A stretch of 64,000 nucleotides of DNA from Acidobacteriota bacterium (GTDB lineage: Bacteria > Acidobacteriota > UBA890 > WLXD01): assembly GCA_012103255.1 (NCBI GenBank), contig WLXD01000002.1, forward strand, positions 620,001-684,000, given 5' to 3'. Shown here piece after piece: positions 42,801 through 54,685 of the stretch. The stretch's first letter is position 1. Each line of letters begins with the position of its first letter. The notes below the pieces were generated by a model. It did not search any database and was not told the DNA's origin. It worked only from the letters and a program-made list of their open reading frames with translations. The position numbers and the translations under genes were made by a program.

Positions 42801-44306
42801 TCAGGTGGCGACGATCTCGAGGCGCAATTGCCGACCCATCGCCGATTCAAAAAGGGGCGCTTGTTTCTGGGTTTCCCAGAACTCGACCCATGGATCGCCA
42901 TCGGCCACTAGCTCGAGGTCAACGACGGTCGGGCCGATCCTGGCGCGCACGTCGCGAACCCTTCCGGTGCGTGATCGCTCCAGATACTCCGCGAGCCGCA
43001 AACATGTCTCGAGCACGGCGAGACGGTGACTATCGCTTCGCTTCAGTAGCGGGCGGTAGGGCGCCCTGCTGGGCTTTCCCGAGCGGTGATGCCGCAGCAA
43101 GAGTGACAACAGGGCCTGTTCGCGATGGTCGAATCCCGGCAAAGGCGCGCTCGTGAGGAGGTAGGCCCCGTGCTTGGCGTGATCGCGGAAGTGAATGGCC
43201 TTGCCGATGTCGTGTAGCCGGGCGGCTGCACCCAACAGCTCGGCGTCGGTGGCATCGAGGCCATGCAGCGGTTGAAGTTCCTCGAAAAGACGCGCCGACA
43301 ACGTGACCACGCGAGCCGTGTGGTCCTCGGGCTGCGGGTAGCGCCACAACATGTTCGACACATGAAAGGCCCGCACGTCATCCAGAAGGTGCGGCGCCGG
43401 AAGGAACTCCTGGAAAAGGGCGCCCTCCCGCATGCCGTAGCCGGAAATAGTCAGTTCGGTGAGACCGGCGGCGCGAAGGATTGCGCGGATCACCACCGCA
43501 CCGGCCAAGATGATGTCGCCGCGATAGGAGTTGATCCCGGAGACGGCAGAGCGCTGTGCGGCGGTCATGAGCGCCAGCCTCTCGGTGAGATCGTGTAGAT
43601 CAACCGTACTCAGGCGATAGCCGTGCATCTGCGTCCAGGGATAGTTGGCGCGGCGCTGCACCGCGCGCGCCAGGTTCCGCACCGTGCCGCCCATCGCGAT
43701 GAGTGGCAACCCGCTGGCCCGCACCTCATCGAGGACATCCACGAGGTCGGTTTCGACGGCGTCCTCCAGAGCACGTACCGCGGCTCGAGGCGACGGGTCA
43801 CCACCCAGAAACTTCTCCGTGGCCCGAATCGCGCCGAAAGGATGAGCCCGTCCGCTCGCGTACTGGCGATCGCGCATGAGCGAAAGCTGCATGCTCCCGC
43901 CGCCTAGATCCATCACCCACGCATCGCGCTCCGGCGTGCTGTTGGCCACCGCGATCACGCCTTGCTCGGCCTCGCGCGCACCGTCCAGCACCTCGATCTC
44001 GAGGCCCAGAGCCCTCACCTTGTCGAGAAACTCGTCACGGTTCGAGGCGCTCCGGACAGCCGAGGTCGCCATGATCCGAATCGGCGGGCGGCCGGTGGCA
44101 TCCCCATAGTCGGCGAAAGTCCGCAGGGCAACCAGGGCACGCTCGATCGCCTCGGGAGCCAACGCCCCGGTGCGGGCCACGCCCGAACCGAGCCGCACGA
44201 CCTCGCGAATCTCGTCCACAAGCCAAAAGCCGCGATCCCGTTCGAACTCGTAGACCACGAGTCTGGCGCTATTCGAACCGAGATCGACGAGACTTGCCGA
44301 TTCCAC
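42801..44306 (-). CDS. Ppx/GppA exopolyphosphatase/pppGpp phosphatase family protein
   Basis: The 501-residue protein has the sugar-kinase-like fold with LVDLGSNSARLVVYE (phosphate-1 loop), IMATSAVRSASNR, WVMDLGGGSMQLSL and FGAIRATEKFL. A C-terminal HD-like helical domain (GAAARLHDIGKAIHFRDHAKHGAYLL) follows. It hydrolyses polyphosphate ends and/or pppGpp. It begins 3 bases after the stop of the PEP-synthase-like gene, so the two are probably coupled. Proximity to ppk1 supports polyphosphate degradation. Confidence 0.92.
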   Translation of the reverse strand: MESASLVDLGSNSARLVVYEFERDRGFWLVDEIREVVRLGSGVARTGALAPEAIERALVALRTFADYGDATGRPPIRIMATSAVRSASNRDEFLDKVRALGLEIEVLDGAREAEQGVIAVANSTPERDAWVMDLGGGSMQLSLMRDRQYASGRAHPFGAIRATEKFLGGDPSPRAAVRALEDAVETDLVDVLDEVRASGLPLIAMGGTVRNLARAVQRRANYPWTQMHGYRLSTVDLHDLTERLALMTAAQRSAVSGINSYRGDIILAGAVVIRAILRAAGLTELTISGYGMREGALFQEFLPAPHLLDDVRAFHVSNMLWRYPQPEDHTARVVTLSARLFEELQPLHGLDATDAELLGAAARLHDIGKAIHFRDHAKHGAYLLTSAPLPGFDHREQALLSLLLRHHRSGKPSRAPYRPLLKRSDSHRLAVLETCLRLAEYLERSRTGRVRDVRARIGPTVVDLELVADGDPWVEFWETQKQAPLFESAMGRQLRLEIVAT

Positions 44307-44309
44307 GAC

Positions 44310-47276
44310 TCAGGCCTGAGGCGGTTCGGCAGGCCTCAAGATGGCCCCGGAGTTGCTACGTCCGTCCATCAGGACCGTCAGAGGCGTCTCGAAACGCAGG
44401 TGTCGCACGAAGTCCGTCGCGTCGCACGGTTCGACCGAACGCAGCCACTCCCAGTCCACGGTCCCCTCGCCGGCCTCAGGGTTCACCGTGAAGTAACCGA
44501 CGTTGTTGGCCACCAGGTTCTGGAAGAAGTGCGTGCCCTGCGAGGGCGTCACCTTGAAGTCCTTGAACCCGGCCTCGACGATCACGCGAGCGCCGGAGAT
44601 CTCGTGCCACGCCACTGGAATTCCGAGAAAGTGATCGGCCGAACCCCATCGCCCCACTCCGACGAGCAGGTACGGGCGGTCCTCGCCGCAGAGTCGATCA
44701 TTGAGTCGGGCAACCTCGCCGGCCACTTTCTGACTCTGACCGCGTTCGAACGACTCCTGGTCGACGAAAACGATGTCCCGCAGGTCACTCACCCTTCCCG
44801 ACCCAAGCACGCTTGTGCTCTCGCAGATTGCCGTCTCCGGGGCGACTGACCGGAGGTCGACTTCGCTCGGGTCCGTCGTATGCACCACGGGTCGGAGTTG
44901 GAGGAAGCCGAAATCCTTTGGAGTGCCGGCGGGCACATCCAGCGATACCGCGAACTCAATCTCCACCGCGCCACCGGCGGCATACGTGCCCAGATCCAGC
45001 AGTTCGGCCAGCACCTCCGCGAGAGGAAACAGACCGTGCTTGAGCATTGGCGCGAACGTCACCAACCGCACGCCTGGTCTCCCGACACCCTCATAAATCA
45101 TGTCGTTCTCTGGCGAGAAGGTCGAGCCAAGCCACGCCAGCGTGCCGTCGCGCTCGGCGGTCGCGAGGTCCGACTTCACAAGCTCTGCTTCCAGAACGTC
45201 GTCGTTGCCGCCCAACCGCACGGAGTAGAACTCACGCTGCGAATTGCGCAGGGCGTCCTTTACCGACGACATCTGCAGCAGGCGGTCCGGGTGACGTGGC
45301 GAGAAGCGCAGACACTGCTCGCCCTCGACCACCTCGGCGCCGAGCCCCAGAGCCACCGCGGCCAGGCCGTCATCTGGACGCACAGGCCCCACCGGGTAGA
45401 AGTTCTGGGACAACGCAACCCCGGCAAAGTCCGGATAGAAGCGATCCTCACGAGTCGCGCCGACGACACGCTGAAGGATTACCGCCATCTTCTCGCCCTC
45501 GAGGCGGTAGGAGGTGGCACCCACGTAACGCTTTGCCTTCTGACTGAAGGTCGATGCGTAGACGCGCTTGATCGCGTGCTCGAGTCGCTCGAGGCGCACA
45601 TCGAGCTCGTCGTGATCGTTGGAGATCATCACGGTCTCGTAGACACCCGAGAAGGGCTGGTACTTCGCGTCTTCCAGCAGACTCGAGGAGCGTACTGCCA
45701 GTGGGTACGTCGCCAATGCCAGATAGGCGCGAAGGCTCTCTCGCACGTCATCGGGGAAACTGGCCGCAGCAAACGCGTCCGCGACTGCCTCGTCGGTTTC
45801 GGCACGCAGCACCAGGTCACGCACACCGTTGTCATCGAGGAACGCGTCGAAGATGTCCGCCGCCACGACCACACTTGCCGGCACACGGATCCGAACGTCC
45901 TCGAACTCGTGATCCAGCCGTGCCTCGCGCAGGAGTTTCCGCGCGAAGGCGAGTCCTCGCGCTTTCCCGCCAAGCGAGCCCGAGCCGATCCGCGCGAAGC
46001 CGATCTCCGGGCTGAAACGTCGTGGGTCGAAGTCGGCCACGAGTTGGCCTCGGCGATCGTCTCGGTGCTGGCGGATCGATCGGATCAAGAACTCGCGAAT
46101 GTCCTCGGCGCCCTTGAAATCCGACAGTCGTCGCGGCCGAAGTCGATGGGCGATGGCGAATTCGGTATGCGCCTTGAGCCAGGTGGAGAAGTGGTTGCGC
46201 TCGGCATGGAACGTGATGCTCTCGCCTGGCACCTGGCGGATGGCGGTTTCGAGCGACTTCATATCGTGAGCGCGTCCAACTTCCCTTCCGCCTTCGGTGC
46301 GAAAAATGAAGTCGCCGAAGCCGAAATTCTCGGCCATGAACTCATCGAGCTCAGAGAGCAACGTAGGCGAGTACTTGTGGACGAAAGAAGTCGCGTTGCC
46401 CCGGGCGAGCGCACCGTTCTCCAATTTCCCCGAGTTCAAGAGCACCGGGACGTCGTACTGCTTCTCCAGCACCGCCCGCGCGAACTGCACTCCAGCGTCG
46501 TGACAGAGTTCGCCGTTCTTCGGGAACTCGACGTCAGAGATCACTCCCAGGATGTTGTCGCCGTACTCCTCGAAATAGGCCGCAGCCTCCTCGTAGGTGC
46601 TGGCGAGCAGGATCTTGGGACGTGCGCGCACGCGCAGTAGCTTGTGCGCGAGGTTCAGTCCGTCGGGCAGCAGACTGGCCGTATTGCGAAGCACCGCGGT
46701 GTAAACCACCGGGAGGAAGTACGAGTAGTAGCGGATGTTGTCCTCGATCACGAGGATCATCTGCACACCCATCGCATCGACGTCGTGCCGCGCGTTAATC
46801 AGGTCCTCGACGTACTTCACGATCGCCAGGAGGAGCTGGTTGTCCCCCTGGAACAGAAAGGCGCGATCTACCGCGCCCAGACCATGCTGGCGGACGTAGT
46901 CCTGCAGCTCGTTCTCGTGGTACGCCAGCAGGATGAGCGGCATCTCATAGCCAGCCTGGCGAATGGTGTGGCTGAGCTCTGCGGCATCCATGTCGCCGAC
47001 AAGCGGCGACGTGATCACGAGGTCGTATTTCAGGCCCGAGTCGAGCGCCGCGAGCGCCTCCGCGCCTGTCGATACCCGGTGCAGCGCCGGAATCGTCGAC
47101 AGTTCAACGCCAAGGAATTCACCGCGAACGAGCTCTTCCGCAAGGCTGTCCTCGGAGATCATGAACGAGTCGTAGAGACTCGACACGAGCAGCACCTTCC
47201 CGACCTTGCGCTGCATGAGGTCGTGGAAGCCAGCACGACTCGCACCGACGGGCCGCCTGCCGCGGATTGCCTTCAT
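44310..47276 (-). CDS. PEP/pyruvate-binding (PPDK N-domain) protein with N-terminal receiver-like domain
   Basis: This 988-residue protein begins with a CheY-like region (VGKVLLVSSLYDSFMIS then YDLVITSPLVGDMDAAEL, where DLVITS lacks the usual Asp). A second similar domain follows (KILLASTYEEAAAYFEEYGDNILGVISDVEFPKNGE, with D). The ATP-grasp domain starts about residue 430 (GSGSLGGKARGLAFARKLL) and has LAVRSSSLLEDAKYQPFSGVYETV and QNFYPVGPVRPDDG. The phosphohistidine swivel and PEP-barrel domains are absent, so it is unlikely to be a complete PEP synthase. It lies 7 bases after gdhA and 3 bases before ppx. Confidence 0.8.
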   Translation of the reverse strand: MKAIRGRRPVGASRAGFHDLMQRKVGKVLLVSSLYDSFMISEDSLAEELVRGEFLGVELSTIPALHRVSTGAEALAALDSGLKYDLVITSPLVGDMDAAELSHTIRQAGYEMPLILLAYHENELQDYVRQHGLGAVDRAFLFQGDNQLLLAIVKYVEDLINARHDVDAMGVQMILVIEDNIRYYSYFLPVVYTAVLRNTASLLPDGLNLAHKLLRVRARPKILLASTYEEAAAYFEEYGDNILGVISDVEFPKNGELCHDAGVQFARAVLEKQYDVPVLLNSGKLENGALARGNATSFVHKYSPTLLSELDEFMAENFGFGDFIFRTEGGREVGRAHDMKSLETAIRQVPGESITFHAERNHFSTWLKAHTEFAIAHRLRPRRLSDFKGAEDIREFLIRSIRQHRDDRRGQLVADFDPRRFSPEIGFARIGSGSLGGKARGLAFARKLLREARLDHEFEDVRIRVPASVVVAADIFDAFLDDNGVRDLVLRAETDEAVADAFAAASFPDDVRESLRAYLALATYPLAVRSSSLLEDAKYQPFSGVYETVMISNDHDELDVRLERLEHAIKRVYASTFSQKAKRYVGATSYRLEGEKMAVILQRVVGATREDRFYPDFAGVALSQNFYPVGPVRPDDGLAAVALGLGAEVVEGEQCLRFSPRHPDRLLQMSSVKDALRNSQREFYSVRLGGNDDVLEAELVKSDLATAERDGTLAWLGSTFSPENDMIYEGVGRPGVRLVTFAPMLKHGLFPLAEVLAELLDLGTYAAGGAVEIEFAVSLDVPAGTPKDFGFLQLRPVVHTTDPSEVDLRSVAPETAICESTSVLGSGRVSDLRDIVFVDQESFERGQSQKVAGEVARLNDRLCGEDRPYLLVGVGRWGSADHFLGIPVAWHEISGARVIVEAGFKDFKVTPSQGTHFFQNLVANNVGYFTVNPEAGEGTVDWEWLRSVEPCDATDFVRHLRFETPLTVLMDGRSNSGAILRPAEPPQA

Positions 47277-47283
47277 AGGAGCG

Positions 47284-48738
<1,455 letters not shown>

Positions 48739-48853
48739 CTACCACGTTGAGCGTCGGACGGCTGACTGCTCCTTGTGCGCACTGGCAGCCCGTCGCTGAC
48801 GGTGGGAAACTGCGGCCGCTTGCCCGATCCGATCAAGTTCGCGGAGAAACTCC

Positions 48854-51778
48854 ATGATGCTGCGTCGCCGCCCTTTCGTCCCGCTCCTCATTGTCCTTGC
48901 ACTGGTGCTTGCCGGGCCGATCACGGCACAAGAAAAGAAGATCCTCACCCACGAGGAATACGAGGTCTGGAAGGGAATTGGCGACCAACAGATCTCACGC
49001 GACGGCCGCTGGGTGACCTACGCCCTGACGCTTCAGGATGGTGACCCGGAACTCGTGATCCGCAATGTGGCCGACGGGCGCGAATACAGGATCGCGCGCG
49101 GTGACAACGCCGCCTTCAGCGCTGGGCTCGGGCACGTGGTGGCCCTGATCCGTCCGGCCAAGGCAGACGTACGCCAGTCGAAACTCGACAAGGCAAAGCC
49201 AGACGATCAGCCCAAGGCAAGCCTTGTCGTGCTCGACCTGGATTCTGGTGAACAGACGGTGATCGAGCGCGTGAAGTCTTTCGCAGTGCCCGCGGAGTCT
49301 GGCGACTGGATCGCCTACCTGCTCGAGAAGACTGCAGGCGACGCAACACCCGACGAGCCGGAAGAGCCTGCCGCGAGTGCCGCTACCGAGTCCGAGGTCA
49401 CCACCGACGACGAGTCGACGAAGCGCGAGCCGAAGGAGGACGGGACCACGCTGGTTTACCGCCAGTTGCCAGCAGGCACCGAACAGCGCTTCGAGTTCGT
49501 GACGGAGTACGCAGCCTCTGACGACGGGACGACGCTCGCCTACCTCACCTCGACGAGCGACGAGACCGGTGATGGCGCCCACGCCGTTTCGGTCGACGCA
49601 TCCGGCGGGCTGACGGTCGGGACCCTCGCCCCTGGTCCTGGACGTTTCAGTGATTTGGCTGTATCCGCGACAGGGGGTCGGGTCGCGTTCCTCACCGACA
49701 GCGCCACCTACGACGCCGACGAGCCGGAGTTCGCACTACACGCCGGCCGAACCGGCGGCGGAACAGCGGTTATCGCGCAAGGCGGCACCGCTGGGGTCCC
49801 AGTCGACTGGTGGGTCAGCGACAACGCGACCCCACGTTTCTCGAAGAGCGGCGCACGCCTGTTCTTCGGCACCGCGCCGCGCCCTGCGCCAGAGCGGGAC
49901 GCCGACCCGATCCTGGACGAAGAGAAAGTGGTCGTCGATATCTGGAACTGGAAGGATCCGTTGCTGCAGCCGATGCAGTTGTTGCAGGCCCAGCGCGAGC
50001 GCAACCGCACCTACGAGGCGATCGCACATCTCGAGGACGGCAACCGCATTGTTCAGATTGAGACCGTCGATCTTCCCGACGTCAGCGTGCCGCACGAAGG
50101 CGACGGTGACTTCGGGTACGGCACGTCGAACATGGACTATCGCCAGTCCATCTCCTGGGAGTTCCCGTTCTTCTCGGATCACCTGCTGGTTGACGTACGG
50201 AGTGGCGAGAGGAATCTCATTGCGTCTCGACACCAAGGCTCCTTCGCGACATCACCAAACGGCGGCTGGGCCGTCTGGTGGGACGGCGACGCGCTTGCCT
50301 GGGTCGGACGCGAGCTGGCCCGAGATTCCGGAGGCAACTGGTCGCCCGCCAACAACCTGACAGCCTCAATTCGCCACGCGGTTCACAACGAGGATCACGA
50401 CTGGCCCTATGCACCGAACCCCTACGGATTTGCCGGCTGGCTCGCTGTGGCGGACGACCTGCGCGACGACGGTGCTCCTCTCGAGGCGGTGATCTACGAC
50501 CGCTACGACATCTGGGCCGTCGACCCCGCGGGAATGCGCGTGCCCCAGCAGCTCACCTCCGGGTACGGCCGCGAGGAACTGGTTCAGCTTCGCTACCTCG
50601 AACTCGATCGCGAATCGGAGTGGGTGACGCCCGGCACGATGCTCCTTTCAGGACTCCACGAACCCACGAAGGACGCGGGCTTCTGGCAGATCGACGCGTT
50701 CGGCACGATGCCGCCCGAGCAGCTCGTACGCGAACCCAAGCGCTTCGGCCGTCCCGTCAAGGCCGAGGATGCCGACGTGCTCATGTACACGCGGCAGGAC
50801 ATCTCCGAGTTCCCGAACCTGTGGGTTACCGGCACCGACTTCAGCGACTCCCAGCAGGTGACCGACGCGAATCCGCAGCAGGACGAATACAACTGGGCCA
50901 CCGCCGACCTCACCACATGGCGTTCACTAGACGGCGAGGTACTCCAGGGGCTCGTGCACAAGCCCGAGAACTTCGATCCGACCAAGAAGTACCCGATGAT
51001 CGTGTACTTCTACGAGCGCAACGCCAATAACCTGCACGCGCACTACACCCCGACGCCGCACCGCTCCACCATCCGCCCGACCTGGTACGCCTCGCGTGGC
51101 TACGTTGTCTTCACGCCGGATATCACCTACCAGGTCGGCTACCCCGGCGAGAGCGCGCTGAAGGACGTCCTTTCCGGCGTGCTGCACATGATCGACAAGG
51201 GCTACGTCGATGAGGAGAACGTTGGCGTCCAGGGCCATTCCTGGGGCGGCTACCAGATCGCCTACCTCGTGACGAAAACCGACATTTTCAAGGCGGGCGC
51301 CGGCGGAGCCCCAGTGTCCAACATGACGTCCGCGTACGGCGGCATCCGCTGGGGCTCGGGCATGAGTCGCATGTTCCAGTACGAAAAGACCCAGAGCCGC
51401 CTCGGCGGCACGCTCTGGGAAGCGCCGCTCCGCTATATCGAGAACTCGCCCGTGTTCTGGGCCGACAAGGTGAACACGCCGCTCTTGATGCTGCACAACG
51501 ACGAGGACGGCGCGGTCCCGTGGGAGCAGGGCATCGAGATGTTCGTGGCGCTGCGGCGCCTAGGCAAGCCGGCATGGCTCGTGAACTACAACGGCGAACC
51601 GCACTGGCCGACGACATACCCCAACATCCGCGACTGGAACATCCGCATGCAGCAGTTCTTCGACCACTACCTCATGGATGCGCCCGCGCCCGTCTGGCTC
51701 AGCGAAGGCGTGCCCGCTGTGGACAAGGGCAAGACGCTAGGTCTCGACCTGATCGAAGACCAACAGGAGCAGAACTGA
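48854..51778 (+). CDS. secreted S9-family prolyl oligopeptidase-like peptidase
   Basis: The 974-residue protein has a signal peptide ending near ITAQ (about residue 26) and a long beta-propeller region (residues 40-690). Residues about 165-200 are an acidic, low-complexity insert. The C-terminal alpha/beta-hydrolase has Ser796 in GHSWGGYQ, an Asp at 883 or 885 in HNDEDGAVP and His917 in GEPHWP. It hydrolyses peptides, probably in the periplasm or outside. It is followed without gap by a small zinc-ribbon-like gene. Confidence 0.9.
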   Translation: MMLRRRPFVPLLIVLALVLAGPITAQEKKILTHEEYEVWKGIGDQQISRDGRWVTYALTLQDGDPELVIRNVADGREYRIARGDNAAFSAGLGHVVALIRPAKADVRQSKLDKAKPDDQPKASLVVLDLDSGEQTVIERVKSFAVPAESGDWIAYLLEKTAGDATPDEPEEPAASAATESEVTTDDESTKREPKEDGTTLVYRQLPAGTEQRFEFVTEYAASDDGTTLAYLTSTSDETGDGAHAVSVDASGGLTVGTLAPGPGRFSDLAVSATGGRVAFLTDSATYDADEPEFALHAGRTGGGTAVIAQGGTAGVPVDWWVSDNATPRFSKSGARLFFGTAPRPAPERDADPILDEEKVVVDIWNWKDPLLQPMQLLQAQRERNRTYEAIAHLEDGNRIVQIETVDLPDVSVPHEGDGDFGYGTSNMDYRQSISWEFPFFSDHLLVDVRSGERNLIASRHQGSFATSPNGGWAVWWDGDALAWVGRELARDSGGNWSPANNLTASIRHAVHNEDHDWPYAPNPYGFAGWLAVADDLRDDGAPLEAVIYDRYDIWAVDPAGMRVPQQLTSGYGREELVQLRYLELDRESEWVTPGTMLLSGLHEPTKDAGFWQIDAFGTMPPEQLVREPKRFGRPVKAEDADVLMYTRQDISEFPNLWVTGTDFSDSQQVTDANPQQDEYNWATADLTTWRSLDGEVLQGLVHKPENFDPTKKYPMIVYFYERNANNLHAHYTPTPHRSTIRPTWYASRGYVVFTPDITYQVGYPGESALKDVLSGVLHMIDKGYVDEENVGVQGHSWGGYQIAYLVTKTDIFKAGAGGAPVSNMTSAYGGIRWGSGMSRMFQYEKTQSRLGGTLWEAPLRYIENSPVFWADKVNTPLLMLHNDEDGAVPWEQGIEMFVALRRLGKPAWLVNYNGEPHWPTTYPNIRDWNIRMQQFFDHYLMDAPAPVWLSEGVPAVDKGKTLGLDLIEDQQEQN

Positions 51779-52005
51779 TGGCGCCCCGGGACACCGATTG
51801 CCCGAAGTGTCGCGACCGATTGGAGCGCGGCTTCATTCCCGAGCAGAACCAGGGCGTGTCGACGACCAACTGGTCGGAGGGTGAGGAGCCCATGACTCAC
51901 TGGTACGGCAAGAGCATCAAGGGGCTCAAGCAATATGCAGTCGAGGCGTGGCGATGCCGCGGCTGCGGCTATGTCGAACTGTACGCGCGCACGGAGGTGG
52001 AGTAG
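51778..52005 (+). CDS. small zinc-ribbon-like protein (DUF6487 type)
   Basis: The ATG at 51778 overlaps the peptidase stop (TGATG). The 75-residue protein has two CxxC pairs, CPKC at residues 8-11 and CRGC near 60-63, with EAWRCRGCGYVELYARTE at the end. This matches small cytoplasmic zinc-ribbon proteins of unknown role. Coupling to the peptidase suggests co-expression rather than a shared function. Confidence 0.7.
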   Translation: MAPRDTDCPKCRDRLERGFIPEQNQGVSTTNWSEGEEPMTHWYGKSIKGLKQYAVEAWRCRGCGYVELYARTEVE

Positions 52006-52012
52006 CCGGCGA

Positions 52013-54685
52013 CTACTGGTTCCGCAGGGTCTCGGCAGGGTGAACCCGCGCGGCCGACCGCGCGGGAAGCCACGTCGCCAGAACTCCCGTGGCCGCGAGT
52101 ACGGCCGGCACGGCGGCGAATGTGAGCGGATCGAACGCCGACACACCGCTGAGCAGGCTCGCCAGTAGTCGCGCTGCAGCCACCGACACAACAAGGCCGA
52201 TAGCAAGTCCCACCCCGGGCGCGATCAGGCCACGGCGTACGGTCCAGCGGACAACGTTCTCTCCGCTGGCCCCGAGTGCAAGACGAATCCCGATCTCCTT
52301 GCGCCGCTGTGCCGCCCAGACAGCGGTCACGCCGTAAACGCCGACAATCGCGAGTATCAGTCCGGTCACGCCAAACGCCGCGCTGATCGAGGCCCCCACG
52401 AGATCGGTCATGAACCGGATCCTCAAACTGTCATCGAGGCGATCGAAGCTCATGACGGGGACACGCGGGTCGAAATCACGCAGGAACTGCTGCAGCTGCT
52501 GGACCTCACTTTCCGCACCCGGGCGCATGCGCGCGTGCAGGGTCATGCGATCGTCGTAATTCTGAGCCAACGGCACGAACCCGAATCCTGGGGTCGGCTC
52601 GTGCAAGTCGTGGTACACCGTGTCCGCGGCGACGCCCACAACCTCGTACTCCGCCCAGCCGTTGTCGAGGATCTTGCCGAGCGGCTCCTCGCCCGGCCAG
52701 ACTTGCTCCGCCATGGCCTCGTTGATCACGATGACCCTCGGAGCCCCCTCAATATCAGCCTCGGTGAAGCCGCGACCGCGCACCAGCTGGTAGTCGAGCG
52801 TGTCGAAGTAGTCATTGGTGACGCGGCGATTCGAGAGCACGAACGCCCGCCATCCCTCCGGCGGATCGACCCCGGGTGAGTTCACGCCCCACTGCGATCT
52901 CGATGAGATCGGCAACTTGTTGGCCAAACTTGCTGATTCGACGCCGGGAAGCGTATCGACCTGCTCGACAAGACTCGCCCAGAACAGGGCCCCCTCCGTG
53001 CGATCGTAGCCCGCCAGGTCCACGTCGAGAACGGCCACGAAGACGTCTGCGGTGTCGAAGCCGAGGTCGACCTGCTGCGAGGCCTGGAACGAGCGCAGGA
53101 ACAGACCCGCCACGACCAAGAGGATTACCGTGGCAGCCACTTGTGTTGCCACCAGGACGTTGCGCCCTGCGTGTCGAGCGCTGGCCGCGTTGCCGCCGTC
53201 GCGAAGCCCGGCGACTGGATCTCGCCGGGAGGCCTGCCAGCCCGGCGCCAGGCCCGACAACACCCCGACGAGCGCGGTCAGTCCGATGGCAAACGCCAGG
53301 ACTCTCGCGTCGACAGTCAGATCGAAAGCCAGACGCGCACCCGGCAGAGGAATCGACGGGTTGAGTCCGGATGCTAGCGCCACCAGCAGCGCGGCGAGCG
53401 TCGTCCCGATCGCCGCGCCCGCCACGAACACCACGAGCGACTCGACCAGGAGCTGTCGGACAATGCGGCCGCGACCAGCGCCCAGAGACATCCGGACTGC
53501 GATCTCGCGCCGACGTTGTGCGGCGCGTGACAGCTGGAGCGTTGTCACATTGACGCAGGTGATGGCCAATACAAGGCCGACAACAAGCAGGAGCACGCCG
53601 ATAAAGCTGGCAACGCCGACACGTGCCGTGATCGGCACGGCGCCGTACGGGAGCACGCGCAGCGGGTACGTTGCCGCCGCGCCCTCGAGCTCCTGAACGT
53701 ACAGATCTGAGGCCGTGTCCGCGGCAGCGGCAGCCTGTTCTCGAGTGACGCCAGCGGCGAGGCGGCCAACCATATCGAATTGCCCGCTTCTGACGTCATC
53801 CAGTGAGCCGGAGGTAGCGCTGTGCACGCCCGGAATATCCGCGCCCACTGGCACGAACACGTCAAACTGCAGCGCCGCTGCATGTCCGTGGAAGCCTTCC
53901 TCGGTCACGCCGACGATCTGCACCGACTGGCCGTTGACCCGGAGCTCCTGCCCGATCACATCGCGTTGTCCACCGAAGCGTCGCTTCCAGAGCGCATAGC
54001 TGATCAGCCCGACGTTCGCGGCGGGCAGTGCCAGCTCGTCCGCGGTGAAGAAGCGTCCTGTTTCCGTTCGAGTGCCAACGGACTCGAAGTAGCCCGAAGT
54101 TACCTGTAGCCCCATGGTCACGGTGGGCGCGTCATCGTCGATCCCAAGAGCGACCGTGAGAATGTCGAAACCAGCCACGGATTCGAGTTCGGCGACGTTC
54201 GCCTGAAGTTCCCCGAGAATCGGATAGGAGACGGACGTAGAGCCGTCGTACCCCTGCGTGAGTTCAACCATCCGATGTGCGTCACGAACGCCGGGGAGCG
54301 GCTTGAAGAACAAGCCATTGGCCACGCTGAACACCGCGGTGGCGCCGCCAATACCGACTGCCAGGGTCCCGATGGCAAAGATCGCGAAACCGGGTCGACG
54401 GCGCAAACTCCGGAGCGAGAAACGCACATCGGCGATGAGCGTTCCGAGACCGGCCAGCAATCCCTCACGTCGACGAATCTGGGTCTGTACAGAAGTCATT
54501 TCGTTCTCAATCTTGGGGAGATTGCCGAACCTGCGGCGCGCTTCGTCCGCGGCTTCCGCAGGAGTCATTCCCTGGGAGATGAGTTCATCCGTCTTCATCC
54601 GCAAGTGCGACTCGATTTCGGCGTGAGCATCGGACGACGGGCGACGCCCGAAGCCACGCAGCATGCGGCGATAGTCGGGACTCAA
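52013..54685 (-). CDS. orphan MacB/FtsX-type ABC permease (ADOP family), third copy
   Basis: The 890-residue protein has an N-terminal cytoplasmic prefix (AHAEIESHLRMKTDELISQGMTPAEAADEARRRFG, a helical PadR-linked region) before DVRFSLRSLRRRPGF and two MacB/FtsX units. FtsX segments contain CVNVTTLQLSRAAQRRREIAVRMSLGAGRGRIVRQLL and RRKEIGIRLALGASGENVVRW. It starts 4 bases inside its PadR gene. It is 42 kb from the first two and diverged from them, so the family has expanded in this genome. Confidence 0.87.
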   Translation of the reverse strand: MSPDYRRMLRGFGRRPSSDAHAEIESHLRMKTDELISQGMTPAEAADEARRRFGNLPKIENEMTSVQTQIRRREGLLAGLGTLIADVRFSLRSLRRRPGFAIFAIGTLAVGIGGATAVFSVANGLFFKPLPGVRDAHRMVELTQGYDGSTSVSYPILGELQANVAELESVAGFDILTVALGIDDDAPTVTMGLQVTSGYFESVGTRTETGRFFTADELALPAANVGLISYALWKRRFGGQRDVIGQELRVNGQSVQIVGVTEEGFHGHAAALQFDVFVPVGADIPGVHSATSGSLDDVRSGQFDMVGRLAAGVTREQAAAAADTASDLYVQELEGAAATYPLRVLPYGAVPITARVGVASFIGVLLLVVGLVLAITCVNVTTLQLSRAAQRRREIAVRMSLGAGRGRIVRQLLVESLVVFVAGAAIGTTLAALLVALASGLNPSIPLPGARLAFDLTVDARVLAFAIGLTALVGVLSGLAPGWQASRRDPVAGLRDGGNAASARHAGRNVLVATQVAATVILLVVAGLFLRSFQASQQVDLGFDTADVFVAVLDVDLAGYDRTEGALFWASLVEQVDTLPGVESASLANKLPISSRSQWGVNSPGVDPPEGWRAFVLSNRRVTNDYFDTLDYQLVRGRGFTEADIEGAPRVIVINEAMAEQVWPGEEPLGKILDNGWAEYEVVGVAADTVYHDLHEPTPGFGFVPLAQNYDDRMTLHARMRPGAESEVQQLQQFLRDFDPRVPVMSFDRLDDSLRIRFMTDLVGASISAAFGVTGLILAIVGVYGVTAVWAAQRRKEIGIRLALGASGENVVRWTVRRGLIAPGVGLAIGLVVSVAAARLLASLLSGVSAFDPLTFAAVPAVLAATGVLATWLPARSAARVHPAETLRNQ

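Noticed and set aside
44880-46640. A 586-codon plus-strand open frame opposite the PEP-synthase-like gene.
   Set aside because: It is the complement of a gene with strong domain evidence; the translation is a shadow with no motif.
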